Below are positions 1 to 8,080 of a stretch of 51,934 bases of DNA, one piece after another. The first letter of the stretch is position 1; each line of letters opens with the position of its first letter. Under the pieces are notes generated by a model. It did no database searches. It had not been told where the DNA came from and saw nothing but the letters and a program-made list of their open reading frames with translations. Origin of the DNA: Simkaniaceae bacterium (lineage in GTDB: Bacteria; Chlamydiota; Chlamydiia; Chlamydiales; Simkaniaceae); assembly GCA_018062315.1 (NCBI GenBank), contig JAGOSM010000006.1, positions 1-51,934 of the forward strand, written 5' to 3'. The position numbers were made by a program, and so were the translations under genes.

Positions 1-391
1 GGATATGTTGGTATATTTGAGTTTGAGCTAATGTTTGCATTTTTATAGCAAGAGAGGTGCTTATTTGTGCATTAAAATATGAAATTAAACTTTTTAATCC
101 TTGCGCAACAATAGATCCGATTACAAGTAGGGTAAATAAAAAATTTTGAGAAAACGAGGAGAGAAATGGAATGTAATGAGGGAGGAAATTGGTAGAGACA
201 TCGGCAGAAGAAATTGAATTCAATGCTGCAATTAATAAACCAAAAGCACAGCCTTCCAACAGAGCGCAGATTAGGCTAAGAATACAGGTAAGGATTAATC
301 GAGGGACAAAACAGTAGTGTTTGCCCAAAAATAGGAAGGTGAGTTGCAAAGAATTGGAAAATAGGTAGCGGGCGAGAAGACGTAAAAACAT
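1..391 (-). CDS. ABC-type exporter membrane domain, N-terminal fragment
   Basis: The minus strand is open from an ATG at 391 to the window edge (130 codons), so this is the N-terminus of a gene running off the left end. The protein begins MFLRLLARYLF and has two hydrophobic stretches (about residues 34-55 and 80-100), the first carrying an ALLEG..FGLL pattern typical of the first helix of MsbA-like ABC transporter membrane domains. The ATP-binding half would lie outside the window. It starts 3 nt after the topA stop codon, so it is probably co-transcribed with topA. The ABC assignment rests on hydropathy and pattern only; another polytopic membrane protein is possible. Confidence 0.6.
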   Translation of the reverse strand, partial: MFLRLLARYLFSNSLQLTFLFLGKHYCFVPRLILTCILSLICALLEGCAFGLLIAALNSISSADVSTNFLPHYIPFLSSFSQNFLFTLLVIGSIVAQGLKSLISYFNAQISTSLAIKMQTLAQTQIYQHI

Positions 392-394
392 TTT

Positions 395-2863
395 CTATTT
401 TAGGTGGGGTTTAATGAGGGAGGCAAGCTTCATCATGTCCACAGGGGTAGGGGAGCCAAAAACTTTTGCAAGTTTGTCGTCGGGAACGATAAGGCGGCCA
501 TTATTCGGATCCTGTAACTTGTTCTCTTTGATGTAAATCCAGAGTTTTTTGGTTACGTCGCCGCGCCCCATCTCTTCATCACCGATCACCGCTGCAAGCT
601 CTTTAGAAGGCTTAATTTTTCTGCCACCACGCCCGCCGCCACCTGCTTTTTTCTCATAGGCAGTTTTCGGATGATCCTTGTACTTCTTCATGATCTCATC
701 AAGCTCATTTCCTATCACATCACAGTCGGGATAGTTCGAACAACTGTAGAAATCTCGATTAAAACGGGATCTCTTTTTCGTTAACTTCCCATTACACCCC
801 AGCGCAGGACAGTCGGGCAAATCTTTGTGCGGAATCGCCCCCTTGAGCGGAATATTCACAATCGTTTTGCACTTCGGATACTTCGAACACCCAAGAAAAG
901 CCCCAAAGCGACCATGCCGAAGGGTCATCGTCCCGCCACATTTCGGACAGGGCTGATCCCAGTCAAAATCAGAGACATAGAGCGATTTATCAAAATTGAG
1001 CCCCTCCATAGGAGACGCAAAACTACACTCGGGATAATTCGAACAACCGTAAAAATATTTCCCTTTTGCCCAAATCTTTTGCAGCTTACTCCCACACTCA
1101 GGACAATTCAGATCGGTCATCTCTTTAGGGACAAAGGCCTCTTTCTCCGCTACCTCAATCACAGGAATAAAGGTCGCCCAAAAATCTTTGACATACTGCT
1201 TCCACTGCGTATCACTTTCCGCAATACTGTCGAGCTCCTCTTCCATTTTCGCAGTAAACCCAATGTCCATGATCAGACTAAAATGCTTCTCCAGCATATC
1301 CGCTATAATACGCCCAAGCTCCGTAGGCTTTAACTGGAGCCTCTCTTTCGTCGTATAGTCGCGCGAATGAATCTTATTCATGATCGATGCATAGGTCGAT
1401 GGACGCCCTACCCCACACTTCTCAAGCTCTTTAACAAGGGAAGCCTCGGTAAAACGGGGGGGAGGTTTGGTGAAAGATTGCGTTTTTGTGAGCTCTTCGA
1501 GCGAAACCACTTCTCCCTCTTTAAGGGGAGGAAGATTCTTATTCACACTCTCTTCTTCCGACTCATCCACTTTCTCTTCGTAAATCGCAAGAAACCCTTT
1601 AAACTTCACAACAGACCCACTCGCCCGAAGCGTTAGATCCTTGTCTGTCTCGATGTTTGCCCCTACTGTATCGTAAATCGCTGGATTCATTTGGGAGGCA
1701 ATAAAACGGCGCCAAATTAATTGGTATAACTTAAATTGATCCGCATTCAGATAATTTTTGATGAGCTCAGGAGGATGGGCGAGATTCGTCGGACGAATCG
1801 CTTCATGCGCATCCTGCGCCGATTTCTTGGTCGCATATTTGTGCGGTGTGGCCGGAAGATAGTTCTTCCCAAACTCAGCTGTAATATAAGCTCTTGCTTG
1901 CTCAATCGCTTCAGGCTCCACCCGCACAGAGTCGGTCCTCATATACGTAATAAGACCCTCTGCCCCATCCTTTCCAAGATCCACCCCTTCATAGAGGCTC
2001 TGTGCAATACTCATTGCCCGCTGCGCCCCAAAACCAAAATGGCGCGACGCCTCCTGCTGAAGAGTCGAGGTTGTAAAAGGAGGCACTGGATTCCGTTTCT
2101 TCTCCTTCTTCTCAACTTGGGCCACGGTATAGGTCGCTCCTTTGAGTTTTTTCTCAAGAGCTATTGCCGTTTTCTCATCCGAAATCGTCGTTGATCCTTC
2201 TTTTTCAATCTTCTTCCCATTAATAAGGAAGAGCGTTGCATAAAAGGGACTCGATCCTTTCAAAAGAGCCGATAAAGTCCAGTACTCTACAGGAACAAAG
2301 GCTTCAATTTCTTTCTCCCGATCCACAATCAACTTCAGCGCGATCGATTGCACCCGCCCCGCAGATAAATTACCACTGCTCCCTTTTCGAATCCTTCTTT
2401 GCAAAATCGGCGAAATCTTATAGCCTACAATCCGATCGAGAAGCCGCCTCGCTTGCTGTGCATTCACAAGAGCCTTATCTATGGGCCTTGGATGCTTGAT
2501 CGCCTCCATCACCGCATCTTTCGTAATCGCATTAAAAGTCACTCGCGAAAACTTCGTCCCCTTCGGAAGAATCTGGGCAATATGCCACGCAATCGCTTCC
2601 CCCTCCCTATCAGGGTCGGGAGCCAGATAAACCATCTCCACTTCTTCGGCAGCTTTCTTTAGTTCCTTAACTACTTCTTTCTTATCAGGAAGCACTTCGT
2701 ATGTTGGCTCAAAATTATTCTCTACATCAATCCCAAACCCCTTCTTTGGTAAATCTCTAATGTGGCCGACAGATGAAGCAAAACTAAAGTCCTTAACACT
2801 TAAGAACTTTTTCAATGTTTTTATTTTGGTTGGAGACTCGACAATAATGAGCGCTTTTTTCAT
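395..2863 (-). CDS. topA: DNA topoisomerase I with C-terminal SWIB domain
   Basis: This is a type IA topoisomerase that relaxes negative supercoils. The TOPRIM domain is at residues 1-115 (IVESPTK, then APDPDREGEA at 81-90), and the catalytic tyrosine lies in ITYMRTDS (Tyr307). Three four-cysteine zinc ribbons (CPECG, CPKCG and CPALGC types) follow around residues 590-720. After a Gly/Arg/Lys-rich linker (GGGGRGGRK) the last ~80 residues form a SWIB/MDM2-like domain, a fusion known from chlamydial TopA that is thought to relate to chromatin or developmental control. Length 822 fits that family. The ABC exporter gene follows within 3 nt. Confidence 0.97.
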   Translation of the reverse strand: MKKALIIVESPTKIKTLKKFLSVKDFSFASSVGHIRDLPKKGFGIDVENNFEPTYEVLPDKKEVVKELKKAAEEVEMVYLAPDPDREGEAIAWHIAQILPKGTKFSRVTFNAITKDAVMEAIKHPRPIDKALVNAQQARRLLDRIVGYKISPILQRRIRKGSSGNLSAGRVQSIALKLIVDREKEIEAFVPVEYWTLSALLKGSSPFYATLFLINGKKIEKEGSTTISDEKTAIALEKKLKGATYTVAQVEKKEKKRNPVPPFTTSTLQQEASRHFGFGAQRAMSIAQSLYEGVDLGKDGAEGLITYMRTDSVRVEPEAIEQARAYITAEFGKNYLPATPHKYATKKSAQDAHEAIRPTNLAHPPELIKNYLNADQFKLYQLIWRRFIASQMNPAIYDTVGANIETDKDLTLRASGSVVKFKGFLAIYEEKVDESEEESVNKNLPPLKEGEVVSLEELTKTQSFTKPPPRFTEASLVKELEKCGVGRPSTYASIMNKIHSRDYTTKERLQLKPTELGRIIADMLEKHFSLIMDIGFTAKMEEELDSIAESDTQWKQYVKDFWATFIPVIEVAEKEAFVPKEMTDLNCPECGSKLQKIWAKGKYFYGCSNYPECSFASPMEGLNFDKSLYVSDFDWDQPCPKCGGTMTLRHGRFGAFLGCSKYPKCKTIVNIPLKGAIPHKDLPDCPALGCNGKLTKKRSRFNRDFYSCSNYPDCDVIGNELDEIMKKYKDHPKTAYEKKAGGGGRGGRKIKPSKELAAVIGDEEMGRGDVTKKLWIYIKENKLQDPNNGRLIVPDDKLAKVFGSPTPVDMMKLASLIKPHLK

Positions 2864-2959
2864 ATTACCGGTTAGATTAGAAGACTTTGGGAATAAGACG
2901 CAATCCTATTTTTTTTCACCTTGTTCCTTATCCTCACTCTCCTTATCCTCTTCAAATAT

Positions 2960-3640
2960 ATGTTTTTAGAAGAAGAACTTAAGGAACTTGCTGAGAGAGG
3001 CCTCATTGTAGGCCCCGACGAAAGCGAAGAAGCTTTTAAAAAAAGAATTTCTCAAATGCCCAAGGGAGAGATCGTCGATCTCTCTTCCCCCTACGGAATC
3101 ACCCCCGACTGGCTCCAGTGTTCCGAAAACCCAAGCTCCCTCTTTTGGTTCCAAGGAGCGGCTACTTCTATTGACGAGAATTCCGTCTCGATTACCTTTA
3201 AAAAAAATCGGTTTGTATCAAAAGAAGAAATGCTACGACACGAAGCTGTTCACGCCGTCAGAGGTCAGTTCAATGAAAATAAATTTGAAGAAATTTTTGC
3301 CTACGCTACTTCCTCAAAAAAATACCGTCGCCTCATAGGACCTCTCTTTCGCACCGAAAAACAAACGCTCTTCTTGATGGCCTCTTGCTTGATCGGATTT
3401 TTTTTCCCCCCTATCCCTTACCTCGTCATTGGAACCTATGCTCTTCTCCTTACTTTCTACCAAAGACGCCTAACACATACCTTGACTCTCATCAAAGACC
3501 TCATCGGAGATAAAGACCCCATGTCCATGGCTTTACATTTGACAGATCGGGAAATTCTCCACTTTTCCAAAAACCTCCTCAACCAAGACTCCTTACGCTG
3601 GAAACAAATTCGTGCGCGATTTTGCTTGACAATTGTTTAA
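2960..3640 (+). CDS. membrane protein with HExxH motif (putative metallopeptidase-like)
   Basis: I do not recognise this family. With the ATG at 2960 it is 226 residues; a longer reading from a TTG at 2921 adds a doubtful hydrophobic leader. It has a hydrophilic N-terminus, an HEAVH motif at residues 94-98 followed by FEEIFAY (Glu110/Glu111 as possible third zinc ligand), then a hydrophobic hairpin at about 137-166 (LFLMASCLIGFFF, PYLVIGTYALLL). The HExxH...E arrangement plus membrane segments suggests a zinc peptidase-like protein, but the motif is short and could be chance. It is divergent from topA and reads toward the downstream glycosyltransferase 31 nt away. No clear ribosome binding site is seen at either start. 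Confidence 0.6.
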   Translation: MFLEEELKELAERGLIVGPDESEEAFKKRISQMPKGEIVDLSSPYGITPDWLQCSENPSSLFWFQGAATSIDENSVSITFKKNRFVSKEEMLRHEAVHAVRGQFNENKFEEIFAYATSSKKYRRLIGPLFRTEKQTLFLMASCLIGFFFPPIPYLVIGTYALLLTFYQRRLTHTLTLIKDLIGDKDPMSMALHLTDREILHFSKNLLNQDSLRWKQIRARFCLTIV

Positions 3641-3671
3641 TTTCATTTCATATCAAAGATAGGGGGATAAT

Positions 3672-5081
3672 ATGGGATCTTTTCATAAGTGGTTTCTTCT
3701 TTTCTTAATTTTAGTATTACCTGTTTTTGTCGCTAAACAGTACCGCATTTTGAGGGATAAAAAGGGGGCTTCGTATGTGGTCGAAAGTGATTTCTACCAT
3801 GCTAATCCCTATCACCCCAATGACAAACAGTTCACTGTCATGGTCACAGCTCATAATGTCGCCCCCTTTATTGAAAGGTGTCTCGACTCAGTTATCAAAC
3901 AAAACTACCCCAACTATAGAATTATTGTTCTAGATCAGGCCTCCACAGATGGTACGTATGAAAAAGCGGCCCGATTTGTCAGTCAACATGCTAAAGAAAT
4001 AAAAATTGAGCTCTTCCAAAGGTCTAGTGAAGGGGCTTTATTTCAAACCTATTACCAAATGGTGAAAGAAGCTCCCGATCACGAAATTATTGTCCATTTG
4101 CCTGGGGGAGATTGGCTTTCCAATGAACATATGCTCGCCACCTTAAATCACATCTACCGCAACCAAGATGTCTGGCTTACCTACCCTCAATATGTGGAAT
4201 ACCCCAGCTATAAAAAAGGTGTTCTCAAAGCTCTCCCCAAAAAACACCTTCATAAACGGAGAGTACACAGAACCCCATGGGCATCCTCCCCCTTAAAAAC
4301 ATTTTATGCTGGAATTCTTAAACAGATAGAAATTGAAGGAGAGGCGGTCTCCTTATTTGCAGATGGAGAAAAAGCCCTCATGCTCCCTATGGCCGAAATT
4401 GGGAAAAGTCATGTCCGGTTTATTTCTGAAGTTCTCTACGTCCACACCTCGACTGAAGACCATCAAGATGAACTTGAAATGAGCCATCTAGGCTCAGACC
4501 ACACGGATGTTATTCTCTTCTCAGAAAGAGGAGGGCAAGCTCTCCATTTTTCCCTCCAGGCCCTTGAACACCATCTGATTGGGAAAAAACACATTACCGT
4601 TTTTACTGAAAAACAAGAGGAGCTCCTCCCCCCAGCTTTTGAAAATATCCCTGTTATTGTCAGCCGAGGAGAACTTAAACAGCAGCTTTTGAAAATCATT
4701 AAAAATGACTCTGTTCTTTTCACGACAGACGCTGATATTTTGCACCATCCTATTCACTTAAACAGATGTGCTCATCTCCTGAAACAAAGTAAAGCCTACG
4801 GCTGCTATTTCCATTTGAAGGCAGAAGGAAGGGAGTTAGAATCTAGCCCCCCTCGCTTTGTTGATAAAGGAGTCTATATTTGGGATATTCATCGCAGTAA
4901 AGGAGCCTTCCATACTCCAGATGGCCCCCATACAGTCCTTTACGATAGCGCGCAACTTATTGAAGATCTCCAACGGATGAACTTTATTGATTTCGCCTCA
5001 TTTATGGAAGCGAGGAAGACCCCTTCCCATTCTTCACGCCAGGGGCTCCTCTTTTGCGACGCGAAGCACTCGGAATATTGA
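3672..5081 (+). CDS. family 2-like glycosyltransferase, membrane anchored
   Basis: The protein starts with a hydrophobic anchor (about residues 7-22, WFLLFLILVLPVFV), then a GT-A nucleotide-sugar domain at about 55-210: FTVMVTAHN, SVIKQNYPNYRIIVLDQASTDGTYE, and GGDW where GT2 enzymes usually carry DxD. The second half (about 275-469) is a separate domain of unknown type containing FTTDADI. The cell-wall or lipopolysaccharide substrate is unknown. A purine-rich GGGGGAT lies about 7 nt before the ATG. The 3' end runs 80 nt into the 3' end of convergent rpoN. The GT2 fold call is fairly sure; the C-terminal half is unassigned. Confidence 0.8.
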   Translation: MGSFHKWFLLFLILVLPVFVAKQYRILRDKKGASYVVESDFYHANPYHPNDKQFTVMVTAHNVAPFIERCLDSVIKQNYPNYRIIVLDQASTDGTYEKAARFVSQHAKEIKIELFQRSSEGALFQTYYQMVKEAPDHEIIVHLPGGDWLSNEHMLATLNHIYRNQDVWLTYPQYVEYPSYKKGVLKALPKKHLHKRRVHRTPWASSPLKTFYAGILKQIEIEGEAVSLFADGEKALMLPMAEIGKSHVRFISEVLYVHTSTEDHQDELEMSHLGSDHTDVILFSERGGQALHFSLQALEHHLIGKKHITVFTEKQEELLPPAFENIPVIVSRGELKQQLLKIIKNDSVLFTTDADILHHPIHLNRCAHLLKQSKAYGCYFHLKAEGRELESSPPRFVDKGVYIWDIHRSKGAFHTPDGPHTVLYDSAQLIEDLQRMNFIDFASFMEARKTPSHSSRQGLLFCDAKHSEY

Positions 5082-6174
5082 GCTCAAAGCGATATTTGGC
5101 AACCGTACGCCTTGCAATCGAAATCCCTTCCCTTTGAAGTGTTGCGGCAAGCTGTTCATCAGATAGGGGAGATCCCTTGTTTTCAGTTGCAATCCATTTC
5201 ATCAGAAGCTCTTTCGCCCTGTGATTATGGGAAAAAAAAGAACGTAAGGGGAGAACTCCTAGAGGACACGCAACAAGCTTCCCTTTCACTGCTCGAGTCA
5301 GGGACGCCTCAGAAATTCCAATCAAAAGAGCCGCTTCCTTCATCATCATCGGTTTTAATGGACCCTCTCCTATTAAAAAAAGGGCCTGCTCCCTTTTTAA
5401 AAAACACCCAATCGCTTCTAACAATTGATGCCTTCGTCTAATAGAGCGGAATAACCACTTAGCCTCAGCTAAATAATGACGGTAAAAAGGGGTGTTTTTA
5501 AATACTTCATACTCTTCGCGAAGAGAAAAGACAGGACACGGAGAGTTGATCGTCACTTCTTCCTTAATCACAAGATCAATACTCGGAAGGACAGAAGCCC
5601 CCCGGTCAAAACGGTACCCTGGAAAAGGATCTAAAGGTTTGATCCTTTTTTCAATCTCTTTTTCAAGCTCCGCAAGAGAACACTTTAATTTATGGCTGAT
5701 TTTCCGCCGCTTCCCATTCAATAGATCGAGATAACACCGCTCAATCACCTCATATGCCAAAGACTTGGCATGCCCCCCCATCCTCAATTGAATAAGGAGC
5801 GATTCCTGCACATCTCTTGCCCCAATGCCCGGAGGATCGAAAGTCTGAATGATACGGAGTGTCTCAGGGTCAGCAATAGGCTCTGTATAAAACCCCCGCT
5901 CATCTAAATTCCCAATCACTGCCTCTGCTAGCTTTACATCTCTAAACACAAGGCGCGCCTGCATCATGAGATGTTCATATAAAGAAACTTCGTATCTTGC
6001 GATAGAACCATCAATTCCTCTGGATTGACCATAGACGGTAATGAGGGGATTGGATTCTAGCTTCTCCTCAAGATGATCGAAAAGTTCTTCGGCATTCATT
6101 TTCAGAATTTCAAAGGCTTGCGTGAGGGCAACGGAAATGGTGAGGCCCTGAGATAAATTCCCTGTCAGCTCCAT
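5002..6174 (-). CDS. rpoN: RNA polymerase sigma-54 factor
   Basis: Sigma-54 directs RNA polymerase to -24/-12 promoters that need an AAA+ activator. At 390 residues it is shorter than the E. coli form (about 477), but the parts are present: region I with the glutamine/leucine-rich LTISVALTQAFEIL (11-24), core-binding DPPGIGARD (113-121), a helix-turn-helix around 275-300 (MKEAALLIGISEASLTRAV), and the RpoN box ARRTVAKYR at 354-362. Adjacent uvrD matches the chlamydial rpoN-uvrD neighbourhood. The C-terminal tail after the RpoN box is basic and overlaps the convergent glycosyltransferase gene by 80 nt. No sigma-54 activator is encoded in the window. Confidence 0.95.
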   Translation of the reverse strand: MELTGNLSQGLTISVALTQAFEILKMNAEELFDHLEEKLESNPLITVYGQSRGIDGSIARYEVSLYEHLMMQARLVFRDVKLAEAVIGNLDERGFYTEPIADPETLRIIQTFDPPGIGARDVQESLLIQLRMGGHAKSLAYEVIERCYLDLLNGKRRKISHKLKCSLAELEKEIEKRIKPLDPFPGYRFDRGASVLPSIDLVIKEEVTINSPCPVFSLREEYEVFKNTPFYRHYLAEAKWLFRSIRRRHQLLEAIGCFLKREQALFLIGEGPLKPMMMKEAALLIGISEASLTRAVKGKLVACPLGVLPLRSFFSHNHRAKELLMKWIATENKGSPLSDEQLAATLQREGISIARRTVAKYRFELNIPSASRRKRGAPGVKNGKGSSSLP

Positions 6175-6198
6175 AGCCTTACCTTAAAAGGAGGGCGA

Positions 6199-8037
6199 TT
6201 ATTCGTCTACCTGGATAAACCGCTTGGGAATTTCATGTAAAAACCGACTCGGCTGCATCACTCGCGGAGTTCCCCACATCACCCGGTAGTAGGTGCCCGA
6301 AAGAAAAAGATGATGCCTTGCTCTTGTCATCCCCACATAAAAAAGACGCCTCTCTTCTTCTACATTCTCTAAGCTGTTCACATGTGGGAAGAGCTCCTCT
6401 TCCAGCCCCACAATAAACACAACCTCAAACTCGAGCCCTTTACTATTATGCACGGTCATCAGCTTCAGGGCGTCAGTCCCTTCTTTCACTTCGTCTAAAC
6501 TCGATTTGAGAGAAAGTTCTTCAAGAAAAAGAAGAAGATCCTCCGACTCAGTCCCTTTTGCAATGAGCTGATCTAAGTTCTCTCTCCGATCTTCATACGT
6601 ATCGGGATCACTCTTCAGAACATCGAGATAATGGGATGACTCGATCACTTCTTTGATTAAATCGCTGACAGCCCCTTTTTTTAAGGAGAGATTTCGTAGC
6701 CGCTCAATTAAAGAGGCAAAATTGATGAGAGAATCCCTCTGTTTCGTAGAAAGCTTGACGCTTTGAGGGTCTCTGATCACTTCTAAAATAGGACGATGGG
6801 ATTTTTCCGCTTCTTCTCTAAGCCGATCAATCGTAGCTCCTCCAATTCCTCTTTTTGGTAAATTGATCGTTCTTTCAAAAGAGAGAAAATCACTCGGAGA
6901 GACAAGTAAACGGAGATAACATAAAATATCCTTGATTTCCTTCCTCTGATAAAAAGAAATCCCCCCAACAATCACATAAGGAATTCCATATTTGAGAAGG
7001 GTATCCTCAAAAACCCTCGATTGCGCATTTGTTCGATAGAAGATCACCATATCACTTAACAGGATCTTTTGGCGCCTTTGAAGCGAGGTCAAGGTATTGA
7101 CAACCCAATCCGCTTCTTGTCTTTCATTGGAACAATAAAAGAGGTGAATAGGATCTCCCTCCCCAAGAGAACTCCATAAATCCTTTTGATACCTCTCTTC
7201 GTTATGTGCAATCACAGCGTTCGAAGCTCCAAGAATCTGGTTCGTACTCCGGTAGTTTTGTTCGAGTTTAATCACTCTTGTTCCTGGATAATCTTTTTCA
7301 AAATTAAGGATATTGTGAATATCAGCCCCTCTCCAAGAATAAATCGACTGATCAGGATCCCCCACAACGCACAAATTACACCTTTTCCCTGCAAGTAACT
7401 TGGTGAGAGTATATTGTGCTGCATTCGTATCTTGATACTCATCTACCAAAATATAATGCCACCTCTCAGAGTAGACCTTTAAAACTTCAGGATGCTCCTT
7501 GAAAAGCTTGACTGTCAAAAAAATTAAATCATCAAAATCAAGGGCGTTATACTCTTTTAATTTTTCTTGATAGAGGATGTAAAGCGGCTTGACATCGGGC
7601 TCATCCGGCTCTAGGAGATCATTTTTTGCCTTTGAAATGGCATGTTTGATCCGTTTGAGATCTTTTTTTTCTGAATAGTTCAGGGCATTTAAGCATGTTT
7701 TAAGCAGTTTTTCGCTGTCGGTTTCATCATAGATGGTAAAGTCCCTTCGATAGCCGAGAAAATGAATGGCTTCTCTTAAAATACGGGCTGAAAGAGAGTG
7801 AAATGTGCAGGTTAAAACATGCGCGTCGGTCATGCGGCGGACCCGATCTTTCATCTCTTGAGCGGCTTTATTCGTAAAGGTAACGGCGAGAATTTGGCTT
7901 GGATCTACTCCCTGGGAGAGGAGATAGATGATACGGGCCGTAACAATGCGAGTTTTCCCGGAACCTGCACCTGCAAGGATGAGAAGGGGACCGAGCGTAT
8001 GATGGACAGCCTGCTGTTGTTCACTATTTAAGTGCAT
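6199..8037 (-). CDS. uvrD: ATP-dependent DNA helicase UvrD/PcrA family
   Basis: Superfamily 1 3'-5' helicase used in excision repair and replication restart. Motifs: Walker A AGAGSGKT at 22-29, DEYQDT at 199-204 (motif II), VVGDPDQSIYSWRGA at 224-238 (motif III), LEQNYRST, LMTVHNSKGLEFE (motif V) and YVGMTRARHHL (motif VI). At 612 residues it lacks the longer C-terminal extension of E. coli UvrD or PcrA, as I recall is usual for chlamydial UvrD. The start codon at 8037 leaves only three residues before the conserved NSEQQQAV. rpoN follows 24 nt downstream on the same strand, so the two are probably one transcript. Confidence 0.95.
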   Translation of the reverse strand: MHLNSEQQQAVHHTLGPLLILAGAGSGKTRIVTARIIYLLSQGVDPSQILAVTFTNKAAQEMKDRVRRMTDAHVLTCTFHSLSARILREAIHFLGYRRDFTIYDETDSEKLLKTCLNALNYSEKKDLKRIKHAISKAKNDLLEPDEPDVKPLYILYQEKLKEYNALDFDDLIFLTVKLFKEHPEVLKVYSERWHYILVDEYQDTNAAQYTLTKLLAGKRCNLCVVGDPDQSIYSWRGADIHNILNFEKDYPGTRVIKLEQNYRSTNQILGASNAVIAHNEERYQKDLWSSLGEGDPIHLFYCSNERQEADWVVNTLTSLQRRQKILLSDMVIFYRTNAQSRVFEDTLLKYGIPYVIVGGISFYQRKEIKDILCYLRLLVSPSDFLSFERTINLPKRGIGGATIDRLREEAEKSHRPILEVIRDPQSVKLSTKQRDSLINFASLIERLRNLSLKKGAVSDLIKEVIESSHYLDVLKSDPDTYEDRRENLDQLIAKGTESEDLLLFLEELSLKSSLDEVKEGTDALKLMTVHNSKGLEFEVVFIVGLEEELFPHVNSLENVEEERRLFYVGMTRARHHLFLSGTYYRVMWGTPRVMQPSRFLHEIPKRFIQVDE

Positions 8038-8080
8038 GAAAGAGGATTATAGCACATTAAATCCCCCTTCGCAAGGTGCG

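Noticed and set aside
827-2662. Several plus-strand open frames within topA
   Set aside because: They mirror topA codons on the opposite strand and show no domain or ribosome site.
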